From: Brevundimonas subvibrioides
GTDB lineage: Bacteria > Pseudomonadota > Alphaproteobacteria > Caulobacterales > Caulobacteraceae
Reading direction: 5' to 3'
NCBI GenBank assembly: GCA_002280475.1
Contig: NCEB01000017.1
Location: forward strand, 1 to 64,000
Length of the DNA: 64,000 bases
The notes under the pieces were generated by a model. That model saw nothing but the letters and a program-made list of their open reading frames with translations. It was not told the DNA's origin and did no database searches. Both the position numbers and the translations under genes were made by a program. Within the stretch, counting starts at the first letter, position 1, and the number at the start of each line of letters is the position of its first letter. Below, piece after piece: positions 15,391-21,987 of this stretch.

Positions 15391-15509
15391 GTTCTTCACA
15401 GCGGGCACGGCGGAAGGAAAGCCACGGAGAGCACAGCGGGACCCCGTGCGTGCACGCGACGATGCTCTCGCCGTGTTCGCCGTGATACGTTGTGATCGCT
15501 GTGATGAAC
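15391..15509. repeat. Imperfect intergenic inverted repeat, family H
   Basis: The left part (GGTTCTTCACAGCG, GCACGGCGGAAGG, CCACGGAGAGCACAGCGG) is an imperfect reverse complement of the right part (GCTCTCGCCGTGTTCGCCG, GTTGTGATCGCTGTGATGAAC). It lies between the divergent mutL and DUF4287-type genes. The arms match less well than those of the other elements. Confidence 0.5.
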
Positions 15510-15523
15510 CCCTTTCGGGGTTC
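15506..15523 (+). promoter_or_regulatory. Hairpin just before the DUF4287-type gene
   Basis: GAACCCC (15506-15512) pairs with GGGGTTC (15517-15523) around TTTC, followed at once by GGCTCGGAGCC. It lies 17 bp before the ATG, where a leader structure would affect ribosome access. No further function is visible. Confidence 0.35.
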
Positions 15524-15540
15524 GGCTCGGAGCCAAGACC

Positions 15541-16116
15541 ATGACCACGATCCAGATGACCGAGCGTCAGAAGACATGGTTCGCCTCGCTGCAGGCGAAC
15601 CTGGAGGCGCAGACCGGGCGGTCGCTGGACGCCTGGGTCGAGGTGCTGAAGGCCTGTCCGGAGACGGGCAGGAAGGCGCAGGCCGCCTGGCTGAAGGCGA
15701 ACCACGGCCTGGGCATCAACCACGCCTCCACCGTCATCTCCGCCGCCGATCCGGGCGGGCTGGGCTGGGACGATCCCGACGGCCTGCGCGCGGCGTTGTG
15801 GAAGGATGCGGGCTCGCTGGCGATCCTGGAGGCGGTGGAGCGGATCGCGGCGGGCGTCGACGGCGTCGTCCCGACCCAGAGGAAGGGTTACACCGCCTGG
15901 AGCCGGTCCGTTCAGTTCGCCGCGATGCGCCCGCTGAAGGGCGGCCGGGCGTTGCTGGGCCTAAAGCTGGAGCCGGAGGCCTCGGCGCGGCTGTCGGCGG
16001 CGGTGAGGAAGGAAAGCTGGTCTGAGCGGCTGACGGCGGTGGTGGAGCTGGACGCCGCGGCGGCGGTGGACGGAGAGATCGCGCGGGTGTTCGCGGCGGC
16101 GGCGGAGCGGGGGTAG
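15541..16116 (+). CDS. DUF4287/DUF5655-type protein
   Basis: A 191-residue soluble protein. The N-terminal ~70 residues ([46 protein letters not shown]) match the small helical DUF4287 type. The C-terminal half ([28 protein letters not shown]) resembles DUF5655, which has a YdhG/DUF1801-like fold. Function is unknown in the family. It is a single gene with no signal peptide or membrane segment. Confidence 0.75.
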   Translation: MTTIQMTERQKTWFASLQANLEAQTGRSLDAWVEVLKACPETGRKAQAAWLKANHGLGINHASTVISAADPGGLGWDDPDGLRAALWKDAGSLAILEAVERIAAGVDGVVPTQRKGYTAWSRSVQFAAMRPLKGGRALLGLKLEPEASARLSAAVRKESWSERLTAVVELDAAAAVDGEIARVFAAAAERG

Positions 16117-16232
16117 GGCGTGATCTCGCTACAACCCTCACCCAATGGAGGTGGAGGCGCGCAAAAAAACGACACAGATGTCACCTATTAGAATAGATCA
16201 CTTGCTCGCTGCACAGGCTTTCTACTAAGTCG

Positions 16233-16682
16233 ATGGTTATGGAAGCTACGATCTCACTTCAGGCCGGAACGACAGGGCTGCCACCAGCCCCTGAAGCGGT
16301 TCCAACTACGATCAAGGATAAGTGGCAGGGAGCGGTCACCCAGGGGTCAGGCTTTGTGGCCGTTCCAGTTGCCCTGCTGCGCTTGCAAACAAGGTATCGT
16401 CTGAGCCCAACCGAAATGCTGGTGCTGATCAATTTGCTGGCGCACTGGTGGGATCCCGCACGCGCCGTGTTTCCCCGCTCGACTACGATTGCCAAGCGCA
16501 TGGGGATCGACACTCGCACTGTGCAGAGGGCCACCTCCAAGATGGAGAAAGCTGGGCTGATTACGCGCGGAATCGACGCAGACGGTCGTCGCGTCTTCAG
16601 CTTCGAAGGACTGGTCGCCAAACTGGTCCGTGATGTTCCTGTCGCCTACTCGGCTCAGGCGCAGGAAACCCACGGGTCCTAG
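16233..16682 (+). CDS. Winged-helix DNA-binding protein (HTH_36 / replication-initiator-like), accessory
   Basis: A 149-residue protein. Residues about 55-125 form a winged helix: LSPTEMLVLINLLAHWWD, then FPRSTTIAKRMGIDTRTVQRA as the HTH and GLITRGIDADGRRVFSF as the wing. This pattern is shared with stand-alone HTH proteins and plasmid or phage replication initiators in alphaproteobacteria. Base composition is clearly lower in GC than in the neighbours and codons such as TTG, CAA and ACT are frequent, which suggests later acquisition. The start may be 16233 or the ATG at 16239. A one-TM protein follows five bases later. Confidence 0.72.
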   Translation: MVMEATISLQAGTTGLPPAPEAVPTTIKDKWQGAVTQGSGFVAVPVALLRLQTRYRLSPTEMLVLINLLAHWWDPARAVFPRSTTIAKRMGIDTRTVQRATSKMEKAGLITRGIDADGRRVFSFEGLVAKLVRDVPVAYSAQAQETHGS

Positions 16683-16687
16683 CGCGG

Positions 16688-16930
16688 ATGATCCGGCTCC
16701 CGACCCTAAGGCCTCGGCAACCAGCCCCTCTAGAACTAGGGAACGAGGAAGCTGCGCCTTCTAAGCGGTGGGCCGGACGAGTCGACGTCAAGGTCGATGT
16801 CGCAGCATGCATTCGCAATGGCCTTGGAGGTTTGACCCTCCTCATCTTGGCCATTGCAACTCTCGTGAACCCTGACCACCCACCCATTCCGCTCGCAGCA
16901 GAAACAATTTCGGGGATGATGGCGAGGTAG
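16688..16930 (+). CDS. Small single-pass membrane protein, hypothetical
   Basis: An 80-residue reading frame directly after the HTH gene. It has a charged N-terminal half and one hydrophobic stretch (GGLTLLILAIATLV, residues about 47-60). I do not recognise it, and no clear Shine-Dalgarno sequence precedes the ATG. It shares the lower GC of its neighbour. It may be a real partner of the HTH protein or a chance open frame. Confidence 0.4.
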   Translation: MIRLPTLRPRQPAPLELGNEEAAPSKRWAGRVDVKVDVAACIRNGLGGLTLLILAIATLVNPDHPPIPLAAETISGMMAR

Positions 16931-16986
16931 TCGTCTCTCAGGACGGACCGTTGAGGCGTCTCGGAAGCGGACTATCAACTACGGCC

Positions 16987-18135
16987 CTAGCCCCGATACG
17001 GCGACAACTCCGCCGTCAGCCCTGCGATCTCCGCCTCCACGCCCCGCCGTTCCTGCTCCAGATACCGCTCCACCGGGACTCGCAGGGCCATGTCGGCGAT
17101 GTGGTTGGCGGAGTAGACGGGGGTGGGAAGGTAGCCTCTAGCGATCTTGTGCTCGCCTTGCGCGCCCGCCTCGACGCGGGACAGGCCGCGCGAAATGGCG
17201 AAGTCGATGGCCTGGTAGTAGCAGAGCTCGAAATGGAGGAAGGGCACCTCCTCCAGCGCGCCCCACTGGCGGCCGTACAGGGCGTCGCGGCCGATGAAGT
17301 TCAGGGCGCCGGCGATCGGCGTGTCATCCCGGAAGGCCATCATCAGGGCGATGCGGTCGGCCATGGTCTGGCCCACCAGCGAGAAGAAGGCGCGGGTCAG
17401 GTAGGGGCGGCCCCATTTCCGGCTGCCGGTGTCCATGTAGAAGGCGAAGAAGGCGTCCCAGTGGGCTTCGGTGATGTCCGCCCCGGTCAGGACACGGATA
17501 TCCAGCCCGGCCTGGGCGTCGCGGCGTTCGCGGCGGATGGTCTTTCGCCGGTTCGACGACAGGGCGGCGAGGAAGTCGTCGAAGGTCTGATACCCCTCGT
17601 TGCGCCAGATGAACTGCATGTCCTGGCGCAGCAGCAGGCCCTGGTCGCCCATCAGCCGCCACTCCGCCTCGGTCGGGAAGTTGACGTGCAGAGACGACAG
17701 GTCCAGCCGATCGCACAGGGTCAGGGCCCCCTGGATCAGGGCCTGGCGCACGGTCGCGGCGTCCGCGTCGGGGCGGACCAACAGGCGCGGGCCGGTCGCG
17801 GGGGTGAAGGGCACGGCCGACAGCAGCTTGGGATAGTAGCGCCCGCCCGCGCGTTGATAGGCCTCGGCCCAGTTGTGATCGAAGACGTATTCCCCCTGGC
17901 TGTGGCCCTTGAGCCAGAGGGGCATGACGCCCAGCACCCGGTCGTCGGGGTCGCGCAGCGTCAGGTGCCGCCCCGCCCAGCCCGCGCGCGGCACCGCGCT
18001 GCCCGAGGCCTCACAGGCGTGCAGGAAGTCGAACGACACGAACGGATCGCCGGTCGGCGCGGCGCAGGCGTCCCACGCCTCGCGCCCGATGGCCGAGAGG
18101 GTGTCGTGGACCTGGAGGGTGAAGTCGGCGGTCAT
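16987..18135 (-). CDS. GNAT/FemAB-like acyltransferase (COG3146/DUF482-type)
   Basis: A 382-residue cytoplasmic protein of the family once labelled 'peptidogalycan biosynthesis/recognition', related to GNAT and FemAB enzymes. Visible family features are FVSFDFLHACEASG near the start, GVMPLWLKGHSQGEYVFDHNWA, the LLSAVPFTPATGPRLLV stretch, RKTIRRERR in the middle, and YYQAIDFAISRGL with EAGAQGEHK near the end. Substrate unknown. The start at 18135 has a strong Shine-Dalgarno sequence formed by the arm of a repeat element. ridA lies upstream on the same strand, across the repeat. Confidence 0.82.
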   Translation of the reverse strand: MTADFTLQVHDTLSAIGREAWDACAAPTGDPFVSFDFLHACEASGSAVPRAGWAGRHLTLRDPDDRVLGVMPLWLKGHSQGEYVFDHNWAEAYQRAGGRYYPKLLSAVPFTPATGPRLLVRPDADAATVRQALIQGALTLCDRLDLSSLHVNFPTEAEWRLMGDQGLLLRQDMQFIWRNEGYQTFDDFLAALSSNRRKTIRRERRDAQAGLDIRVLTGADITEAHWDAFFAFYMDTGSRKWGRPYLTRAFFSLVGQTMADRIALMMAFRDDTPIAGALNFIGRDALYGRQWGALEEVPFLHFELCYYQAIDFAISRGLSRVEAGAQGEHKIARGYLPTPVYSANHIADMALRVPVERYLEQERRGVEAEIAGLTAELSPYRG

Positions 18136-18138
18136 TTT

Positions 18139-18148
18139 CCTTCTCCCC
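18139..18148 (-). promoter_or_regulatory. Ribosome binding site supplied by repeat arm
   Basis: Read on the minus strand, GGGGAGAAGG lies three bases before the ATG of the GNAT/FemAB-like gene. These ten bases are the outer end of the family B inverted repeat, so the repeat provides the Shine-Dalgarno sequence and supports the start at 18135. Confidence 0.65.
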
Positions 18149-18319
18149 TTGCGGGTAGAGGAAGCGCGCACCGCGCGCGAGCGACGGGTGGCTCGCGAAG
18201 CGAGACGGATGAGGGGTGAAACTCGGTCTGCGAAATGAGGGCTATCCGAACCAGCGCGTGCGCGTTCCCATACCCCTCATCCGGCCCTCCGGGCCACCTT
18301 CTCCCACAAGGGGAGAAGG
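18139..18319. repeat. Intergenic inverted repeat, family B
   Basis: The outer ends CCTTCTCCCCTTG and CAAGGGGAGAAGG are inverted copies, and the inner GGATGAGGGGT and ACCCCTCATCC form a second inverted pair. The same blocks recur at 25856-26012, including a shared central stretch (GAAACTCGG / CGAGTTTC). It lies between ridA and the GNAT/FemAB-like gene. Confidence 0.85.
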
Positions 18320-18328
18320 GACATTTCG

Positions 18329-18787
18329 TCACCGCACCTCCACCACCGCGTCCACCTCGACGGCGAAGCCGAGCGGCAGCTGATAGACGCCGACGGCCGA
18401 GCGGGCGTGGCGACCCGCGTCGCCGAACACCTCGACCATCAGGTCCGAACAGCCGTTGATGACCGCCGGAATGGCGGTGAAACCCGGGCCCGCCTGGACG
18501 AAGCCGCCCAGTTTGACGACGCGGACCACCCGGTCGAGGTCGCCGTCCAGCGCGGCGTTGATCTGGGCCAAGAGGTTGATGCCGCACAGGCGCGCGCCGG
18601 CGTTGGCCTGTTCCGGGGTCACGTCCTCGCCGACCGTGCCCTTCAACCCGCCCGAGGCGTCGTTCGACAGCTGGCCCGAGATGTGGAGCAGGTTCCCGGT
18701 CCGCACGAAGGGCACATAGTTGGCCACGGCCGCGGCGGGCTGGGGCAGGGTGATGCCGAGTTCGGTCAGGCGGGCGGCGATGCTCAT
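18329..18787 (-). CDS. RidA-family enamine/imine deaminase-like protein
   Basis: A 152-residue Rid/YjgF-family protein (NYVPFVRTGNLLHISGQL near the start; GGFVQAGPGFTAIPAVINGCSDL; HARSAVGVYQLPLGFAVEVDAVVEV at the end). The family hydrolyses reactive enamine/imine intermediates such as 2-aminoacrylate. The subgroup (about 150 residues, ARSAVG instead of ARxxV with the canonical Arg) is the common stand-alone form in proteobacteria; Arg of HARSAVG fits the substrate-binding Arg. It is probably transcribed with the downstream GNAT/FemAB-like gene despite the repeat between them. Confidence 0.88.
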   Translation of the reverse strand: MSIAARLTELGITLPQPAAAVANYVPFVRTGNLLHISGQLSNDASGGLKGTVGEDVTPEQANAGARLCGINLLAQINAALDGDLDRVVRVVKLGGFVQAGPGFTAIPAVINGCSDLMVEVFGDAGRHARSAVGVYQLPLGFAVEVDAVVEVR

Positions 18788-18886
18788 GTCAGGGCTCCAT
18801 AGGGGGTCGCGGGCGGTTTAGCGCGGCGGCAAGACGTCTCGCCAGTCCTTAAAGGTTCGCCAACCGCCGTGTGGCATGCTCCCCCG

Positions 18887-19813
18887 ATGGAAACGCTCTC
18901 GCCCTCTCAAGTCGCGGCGTTCAACGCCGTGCGCGCGCGCCTGACGTCCGACGAACGGACGCGGGTCGACATCGCCTCGGTGGAAGCCGTGGACCCGGCG
19001 GTCGCCGCCGCGCCCCACTGGAACTTCGACCTGCCCAGCCACGCGGCCGACGCGGCGCTCGGCCCCGACGCCACCGACTCCCTGCGCCGCGCCCTGGTCG
19101 CGACCTGGGCGCTGGAACTGCCGGGCCGGGCCAAACAGGCGCGTCTGCCGGGCGAGGTGATGGAGCTCTATCCCTACTGGCTGGACAAGATGGCCGAGTT
19201 CCTGACGGCGGCGGGCGACGCCGACGCGGCCTACGACGCCGACCACTGGGCCAAGGACGTGCGCATGGCCCTGGTGCTCAGCGTGCCCGGCGCCCTGACC
19301 CAGACCATCGACCTGTCCTCGCCCATGGGTCCGGGCCAGGTGGTCAGGAACGGACGCGAGGGCCACGGCTGGAGCCAGCTAGTTCACTACGTCCGCGCAC
19401 AGGGCTGGAAGAAGCCCTGGCTGGAGGTCCACACCGAGAGCCGTCAGCTGGCTGACTTCAACGAAGCCGGCTGGGACCGCGCCTGGGCGACGGCCGCGGC
19501 CATCTGCAAGACGCGGCCGGAGCTGGCCGGCATGATCGGGTCCAGCTGGTTCTACGATCCGCCCCTGGAGACCATCAGCCCGCGCCTGGCCTATCTGCGG
19601 CTGAACCCGCTGAAGGGCGGCGCCTTCATCATCCACCAGGGCCCGGCGCCGATCCATTCCGAGCGCGCCGGCGCCAGTTCGCCGACGAGGAAGGCCCTGA
19701 TCGACAGCGGGGAATACACGCCGGCGTCCTGGCTGGTCGCCTGGCCCCGCGCGACCCTGATCCCCTGGGCCGAACAGCGGGCGGCGTCGATGTCGATGGC
19801 CGAAGCGGCTTGA
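18887..19813 (+). CDS. Conserved hypothetical protein
   Basis: A soluble protein of about 308 residues that I do not recognise. It has no signal peptide or membrane segment. Aromatic-rich stretches (ELYPYWLDKMAEFL, HGWSQLVHYVRAQGWKKPWLEVHTESRQL, GSSWFYDPPLETISPRLAYLRL) and the tight, codon-biased frame show it is a real gene. The WLEVHTESRQL and GSSWFYDP segments look like active-site or binding motifs but match no family I can name. The start is taken at the ATG at 18887; a GTG at 18869 in frame is the alternative. It is divergent from ridA. Confidence 0.72.
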   Translation: METLSPSQVAAFNAVRARLTSDERTRVDIASVEAVDPAVAAAPHWNFDLPSHAADAALGPDATDSLRRALVATWALELPGRAKQARLPGEVMELYPYWLDKMAEFLTAAGDADAAYDADHWAKDVRMALVLSVPGALTQTIDLSSPMGPGQVVRNGREGHGWSQLVHYVRAQGWKKPWLEVHTESRQLADFNEAGWDRAWATAAAICKTRPELAGMIGSSWFYDPPLETISPRLAYLRLNPLKGGAFIIHQGPAPIHSERAGASSPTRKALIDSGEYTPASWLVAWPRATLIPWAEQRAASMSMAEAA

Positions 19814-19858
19814 ATGCTGCGTAAAGTCCGAGCGGGGCGGCGAGCTGTGACTTTTCTT

Positions 19859-19986
19859 CTCCGCTCATCCCGGCGAAAGCCGGGACCCAGTTCTTAAGTG
19901 AGGCGGGGTCGATCGCTCGCTGCTGGTCGAACATGACGGCCATCGCCCAAAGCACTGGGTCCCGGCTTTCGCCGGGATGAGCGGAG
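19859..19986. repeat. Intergenic inverted repeat, family E
   Basis: CTCCGCTCATCCCGGCG plus AAAGCCGGGACCCAG at the left are repeated inverted at the right (CTGGGTCCCGGCTTT plus CGCCGGGATGAGCGGAG), giving arms of about 32 bp around a 64-bp middle. It lies between the hypothetical gene and tRNA-Thr. This repeat type (CCGGCGAAAGCCGGGACCC) is widespread in alphaproteobacteria. Confidence 0.85.
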
Positions 19987-20059
19987 TGGAGTGCAATGCG
20001 CTCGCCGTGGTCCCAGATCGCTTGCGCCCCTCGCGTCGGGCCAGCTAAACCCCGCGCAG

Positions 20060-20135
20060 GCCGGCTTAGCTCAGTTGGTAGAGCGCCAGTTTTGTAAACT
20101 GGATGTCGCGGGTTCGATTCCTGCAGCCGGCACCA
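20060..20135 (+). tRNA. tRNA-Thr (anticodon TGT)
   Basis: A full cloverleaf of 76 bases with encoded CCA. The acceptor stem pairs GCCGGCT with AGCCGGC (20125-20131); the D arm is GCTCAGTTGGTAGAGC; the anticodon stem CCAGT/ACTGG holds the loop TTTGTAA with anticodon TGT at 20093-20095; the T arm contains GGTTCGATTCC. It decodes ACA and, by wobble, other Thr codons. A TetR gene starts 18 bp downstream. Confidence 0.97.
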
Positions 20136-20153
20136 CTCTTTCGCGGCCTCCCC

Positions 20154-20786
20154 ATGCCGGAACGCACCATCAACAAGCTGGGACACCGCATCGGGGCGCG
20201 GGGCGGACGCACGCGCGACGTCATCCTGGAGGCGACGCGGCGGCTGCTGGACCGCAGGCATCTGGGCGAGATCCGGGTGGCCGATGTGGCGAGCGAGGCG
20301 GGATTGTCGCCGTCGAATTTCTACACCTATTTCAAGACGGTCGAGGAGGCGGTCCTGCTGCTGTGCGAAGCGGTGGCGGCGGATTTCCAGCCCCTGGCGC
20401 GGCATCTCGAGGGCGACTGGTCGGCGGAGAACGCTTTTGGCGCCGCGCGGGCCTATGTGGTGGACGTCCTGGCGATCTGGGAGCGGCACGGCCCGGTGCT
20501 GCGGATCGAGCACATGCTGGCCGACAAGGGCGAGGCGGGCTTCGTCGACTCACGGGTGCGGCGTCTGCGGCGCGTCCACCTGGCGTTCGAGCGGCGGATC
20601 GCGGTGGCCCATGCGACGGGCTATCACGCGGCGGGGCTGGACCCCCGGCTGACGTCCTACGAGGTCGCCAATCTGGTCGAGTCGGTCGCGGCGGGCTTCG
20701 AGCTGATGCGGCGCGGCGAGACCCCGCCCGAGGCCATCATCGACACCACGGCCCACATCGTCGTGAAACTGGTGACGGGTCGATAG
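20154..20786 (+). CDS. TetR-family transcriptional regulator
   Basis: A 210-residue protein with an N-terminal TetR HTH (RTRDVILEATRRLLDRRHLGEIRVADVASEAGLSPSNFYTYF region, residues about 18-60) and an all-helical ligand-binding domain. The recognition helix LSPSNFYTYFKT is intact. The ligand is unknown. The ATG at 20154 is chosen because the longer frame runs back into tRNA-Thr. With only 18 bp between the tRNA and the start, the gene is probably read from the tRNA promoter or from a promoter inside the tRNA region. Confidence 0.85.
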   Translation: MPERTINKLGHRIGARGGRTRDVILEATRRLLDRRHLGEIRVADVASEAGLSPSNFYTYFKTVEEAVLLLCEAVAADFQPLARHLEGDWSAENAFGAARAYVVDVLAIWERHGPVLRIEHMLADKGEAGFVDSRVRRLRRVHLAFERRIAVAHATGYHAAGLDPRLTSYEVANLVESVAAGFELMRRGETPPEAIIDTTAHIVVKLVTGR

Positions 20787-20821
20787 CGGCGTCTGGTTGT
20801 GGGGAAACGGTCCAACCTCAT

Positions 20822-20957
20822 TCCGCCATCCTCGGACTTGATCCGAGGATCAGATGCAGGACGGTCTCGTAAGGCGAGGTGAGGCAGGATCGTGAGATCG
20901 CGTCCTCTTTCGAGTCGCGGACAATCCGATCCTCAGATCAAGTCCGAGGATGACGGA
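20822..20957. repeat. Intergenic inverted repeat, family F
   Basis: The left arm (TCCGCCATCCTCGGACTTG plus ATCCGAGGATC) is inverted at the right (GATCCTCAGATC plus AAGTCCGAGGATGACGGA), about 30 bp per arm with two or three mismatches. It follows the TetR gene. The core TCGGACTTGATCCGAGGATC is itself a small palindrome. Confidence 0.85.
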
Positions 20958-21017
20958 GGAGGTTACAACACCTAGTTTCAATACTTTGATTTCATTATCT
21001 CACCTTGATTCTTAGAA

Positions 21018-21054
21018 GTTGGACTCGTTGCACCCGGTACCCGCCGAGTCCAAT
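21018..21054. terminator. Hairpin after the prepilin peptidase gene
   Basis: TTGGACTCG (21018-21026) and CGAGTCCAA (21046-21054) are perfect inverted copies around a 19-nt loop, lying directly after the minus-strand stop at 21056. There is no clear T run on either side, so it may be a processing site or a weak terminator. Confidence 0.4.
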
Positions 21055-21055
21055 C

Positions 21056-21823
21056 TCACCCCCCGATCGGGCCGTAGAGCCAGGTCAGCCAGAGGCCGAT
21101 GGCCAGGAAGGTCCCGAACGGCAGGCGGTCGGCACCGCTGACCGATCGGCGGGTGATCAGCAGCGTCAGCACCACGCTGAACCCCGCCGCGCAGGCCCAC
21201 AGCAGGACGGAGGGCAGACCCTGCCAGCCCACCCAGGCCCCGGCCCCCGCGAACAGGATCGGGTCGCCCCCGCCCAGTCCCTGACGGCCCCGGACGCGGC
21301 GATAGAGCTCGGCCAGCAACCACAGCGAGGCGAAGCCGGCGACCGCTCCGATGATCTGATCGATCGGCCAGCCGCCGGCGATCACGGCGGCGGCGATCAG
21401 GCCGGTGGCGATCAGCGGCAGCGTCAGCTCGTCCGGCAGCCAGAAATTCTCGGCGTCGATCAGGGCGATCAGCAGCAGCTGCCAGCCCAGGGCGGCGGTG
21501 GCGACGCTCCAGGTCAGGTCGCCCGCCCCGGACAGGGCGGCCCACACGCCGATCGCCGCGGCGGCGGCTTCAATCAGGATGTAGCGCGGCGAGACGGCGG
21601 CCCCACACATCGCGCACCGCCCCCGCTGGATCAGCCAGCTGAACACGGGAACCAGCTGCCAAGGCTTCAGCGTCTCGCCACAGCTCATGCAGCGCGAGCG
21701 GCCCAGGACTATGTCTTCCTCGCGCGGCATGCGGACCGTCACGGCGGCGATGAAGCTGCCGAAGATCAGGCCGAGGACGGCGAACAGGATGGGGATCAGC
21801 AGGTCCAACTCATCTCCGTGCAC
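21056..21823 (-). CDS. Prepilin peptidase (A24 family)
   Basis: A 255-residue polytopic membrane protease/methylase that cleaves type IV prepilin-like leaders. Zinc-type Cys pairs lie at 45/48 and 70/73 (RCMSCG, RCAMCG), and the catalytic aspartates are D123 (LLIALIDAENFWLPD) and D187 (GLGGGDPILFAGAG). Both domains are complete. It is not next to any pilin or secretion gene in this window. The assigned start is a GTG lying in the outer end of a repeat; a TTG at 21808 preceded by GGAG is equally plausible and gives a protein five residues shorter. Confidence 0.9.
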   Translation of the reverse strand: MHGDELDLLIPILFAVLGLIFGSFIAAVTVRMPREEDIVLGRSRCMSCGETLKPWQLVPVFSWLIQRGRCAMCGAAVSPRYILIEAAAAAIGVWAALSGAGDLTWSVATAALGWQLLLIALIDAENFWLPDELTLPLIATGLIAAAVIAGGWPIDQIIGAVAGFASLWLLAELYRRVRGRQGLGGGDPILFAGAGAWVGWQGLPSVLLWACAAGFSVVLTLLITRRSVSGADRLPFGTFLAIGLWLTWLYGPIGG

Positions 21824-21972
21824 CCCGGCGAAGGCCGGGGTCCAGATGCGGATTCGATGGCGGGATCATTGCACAGAACAGCGTCATCATCGGACGTCCG
21901 TGTGTGGATCTGGACCCCGGGCCGGAGTTTATCCTCGGGCCGGCGAAGCCGGACCCGGGCGTCGGGGTGCAC
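21819..21972. repeat. Intergenic inverted repeat, family G (copy 1)
   Basis: The left end GTGCACCCCGGCG plus AAGGCCGGGGTCCAGAT is inverted at the right (ATCTGGACCCCGG...CGGGGTGCAC), but the right arm carries extra sequence that repeats the CCGGCGAAGCCGGACCC motif. It spans the gap between the prepilin peptidase start and the feoB stop. A perfect-armed copy sits inside udgX at 54767-54893. Confidence 0.8.
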
Positions 21973-21987
21973 GGGAAGGGGGGTGGC

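Noticed and set aside
16233-16930. Toxin-antitoxin system for the wHTH and one-TM pair
   Set aside because: Neither protein shows a toxin motif and the HTH protein is not of an antitoxin type. The size order and spacing alone are not enough.
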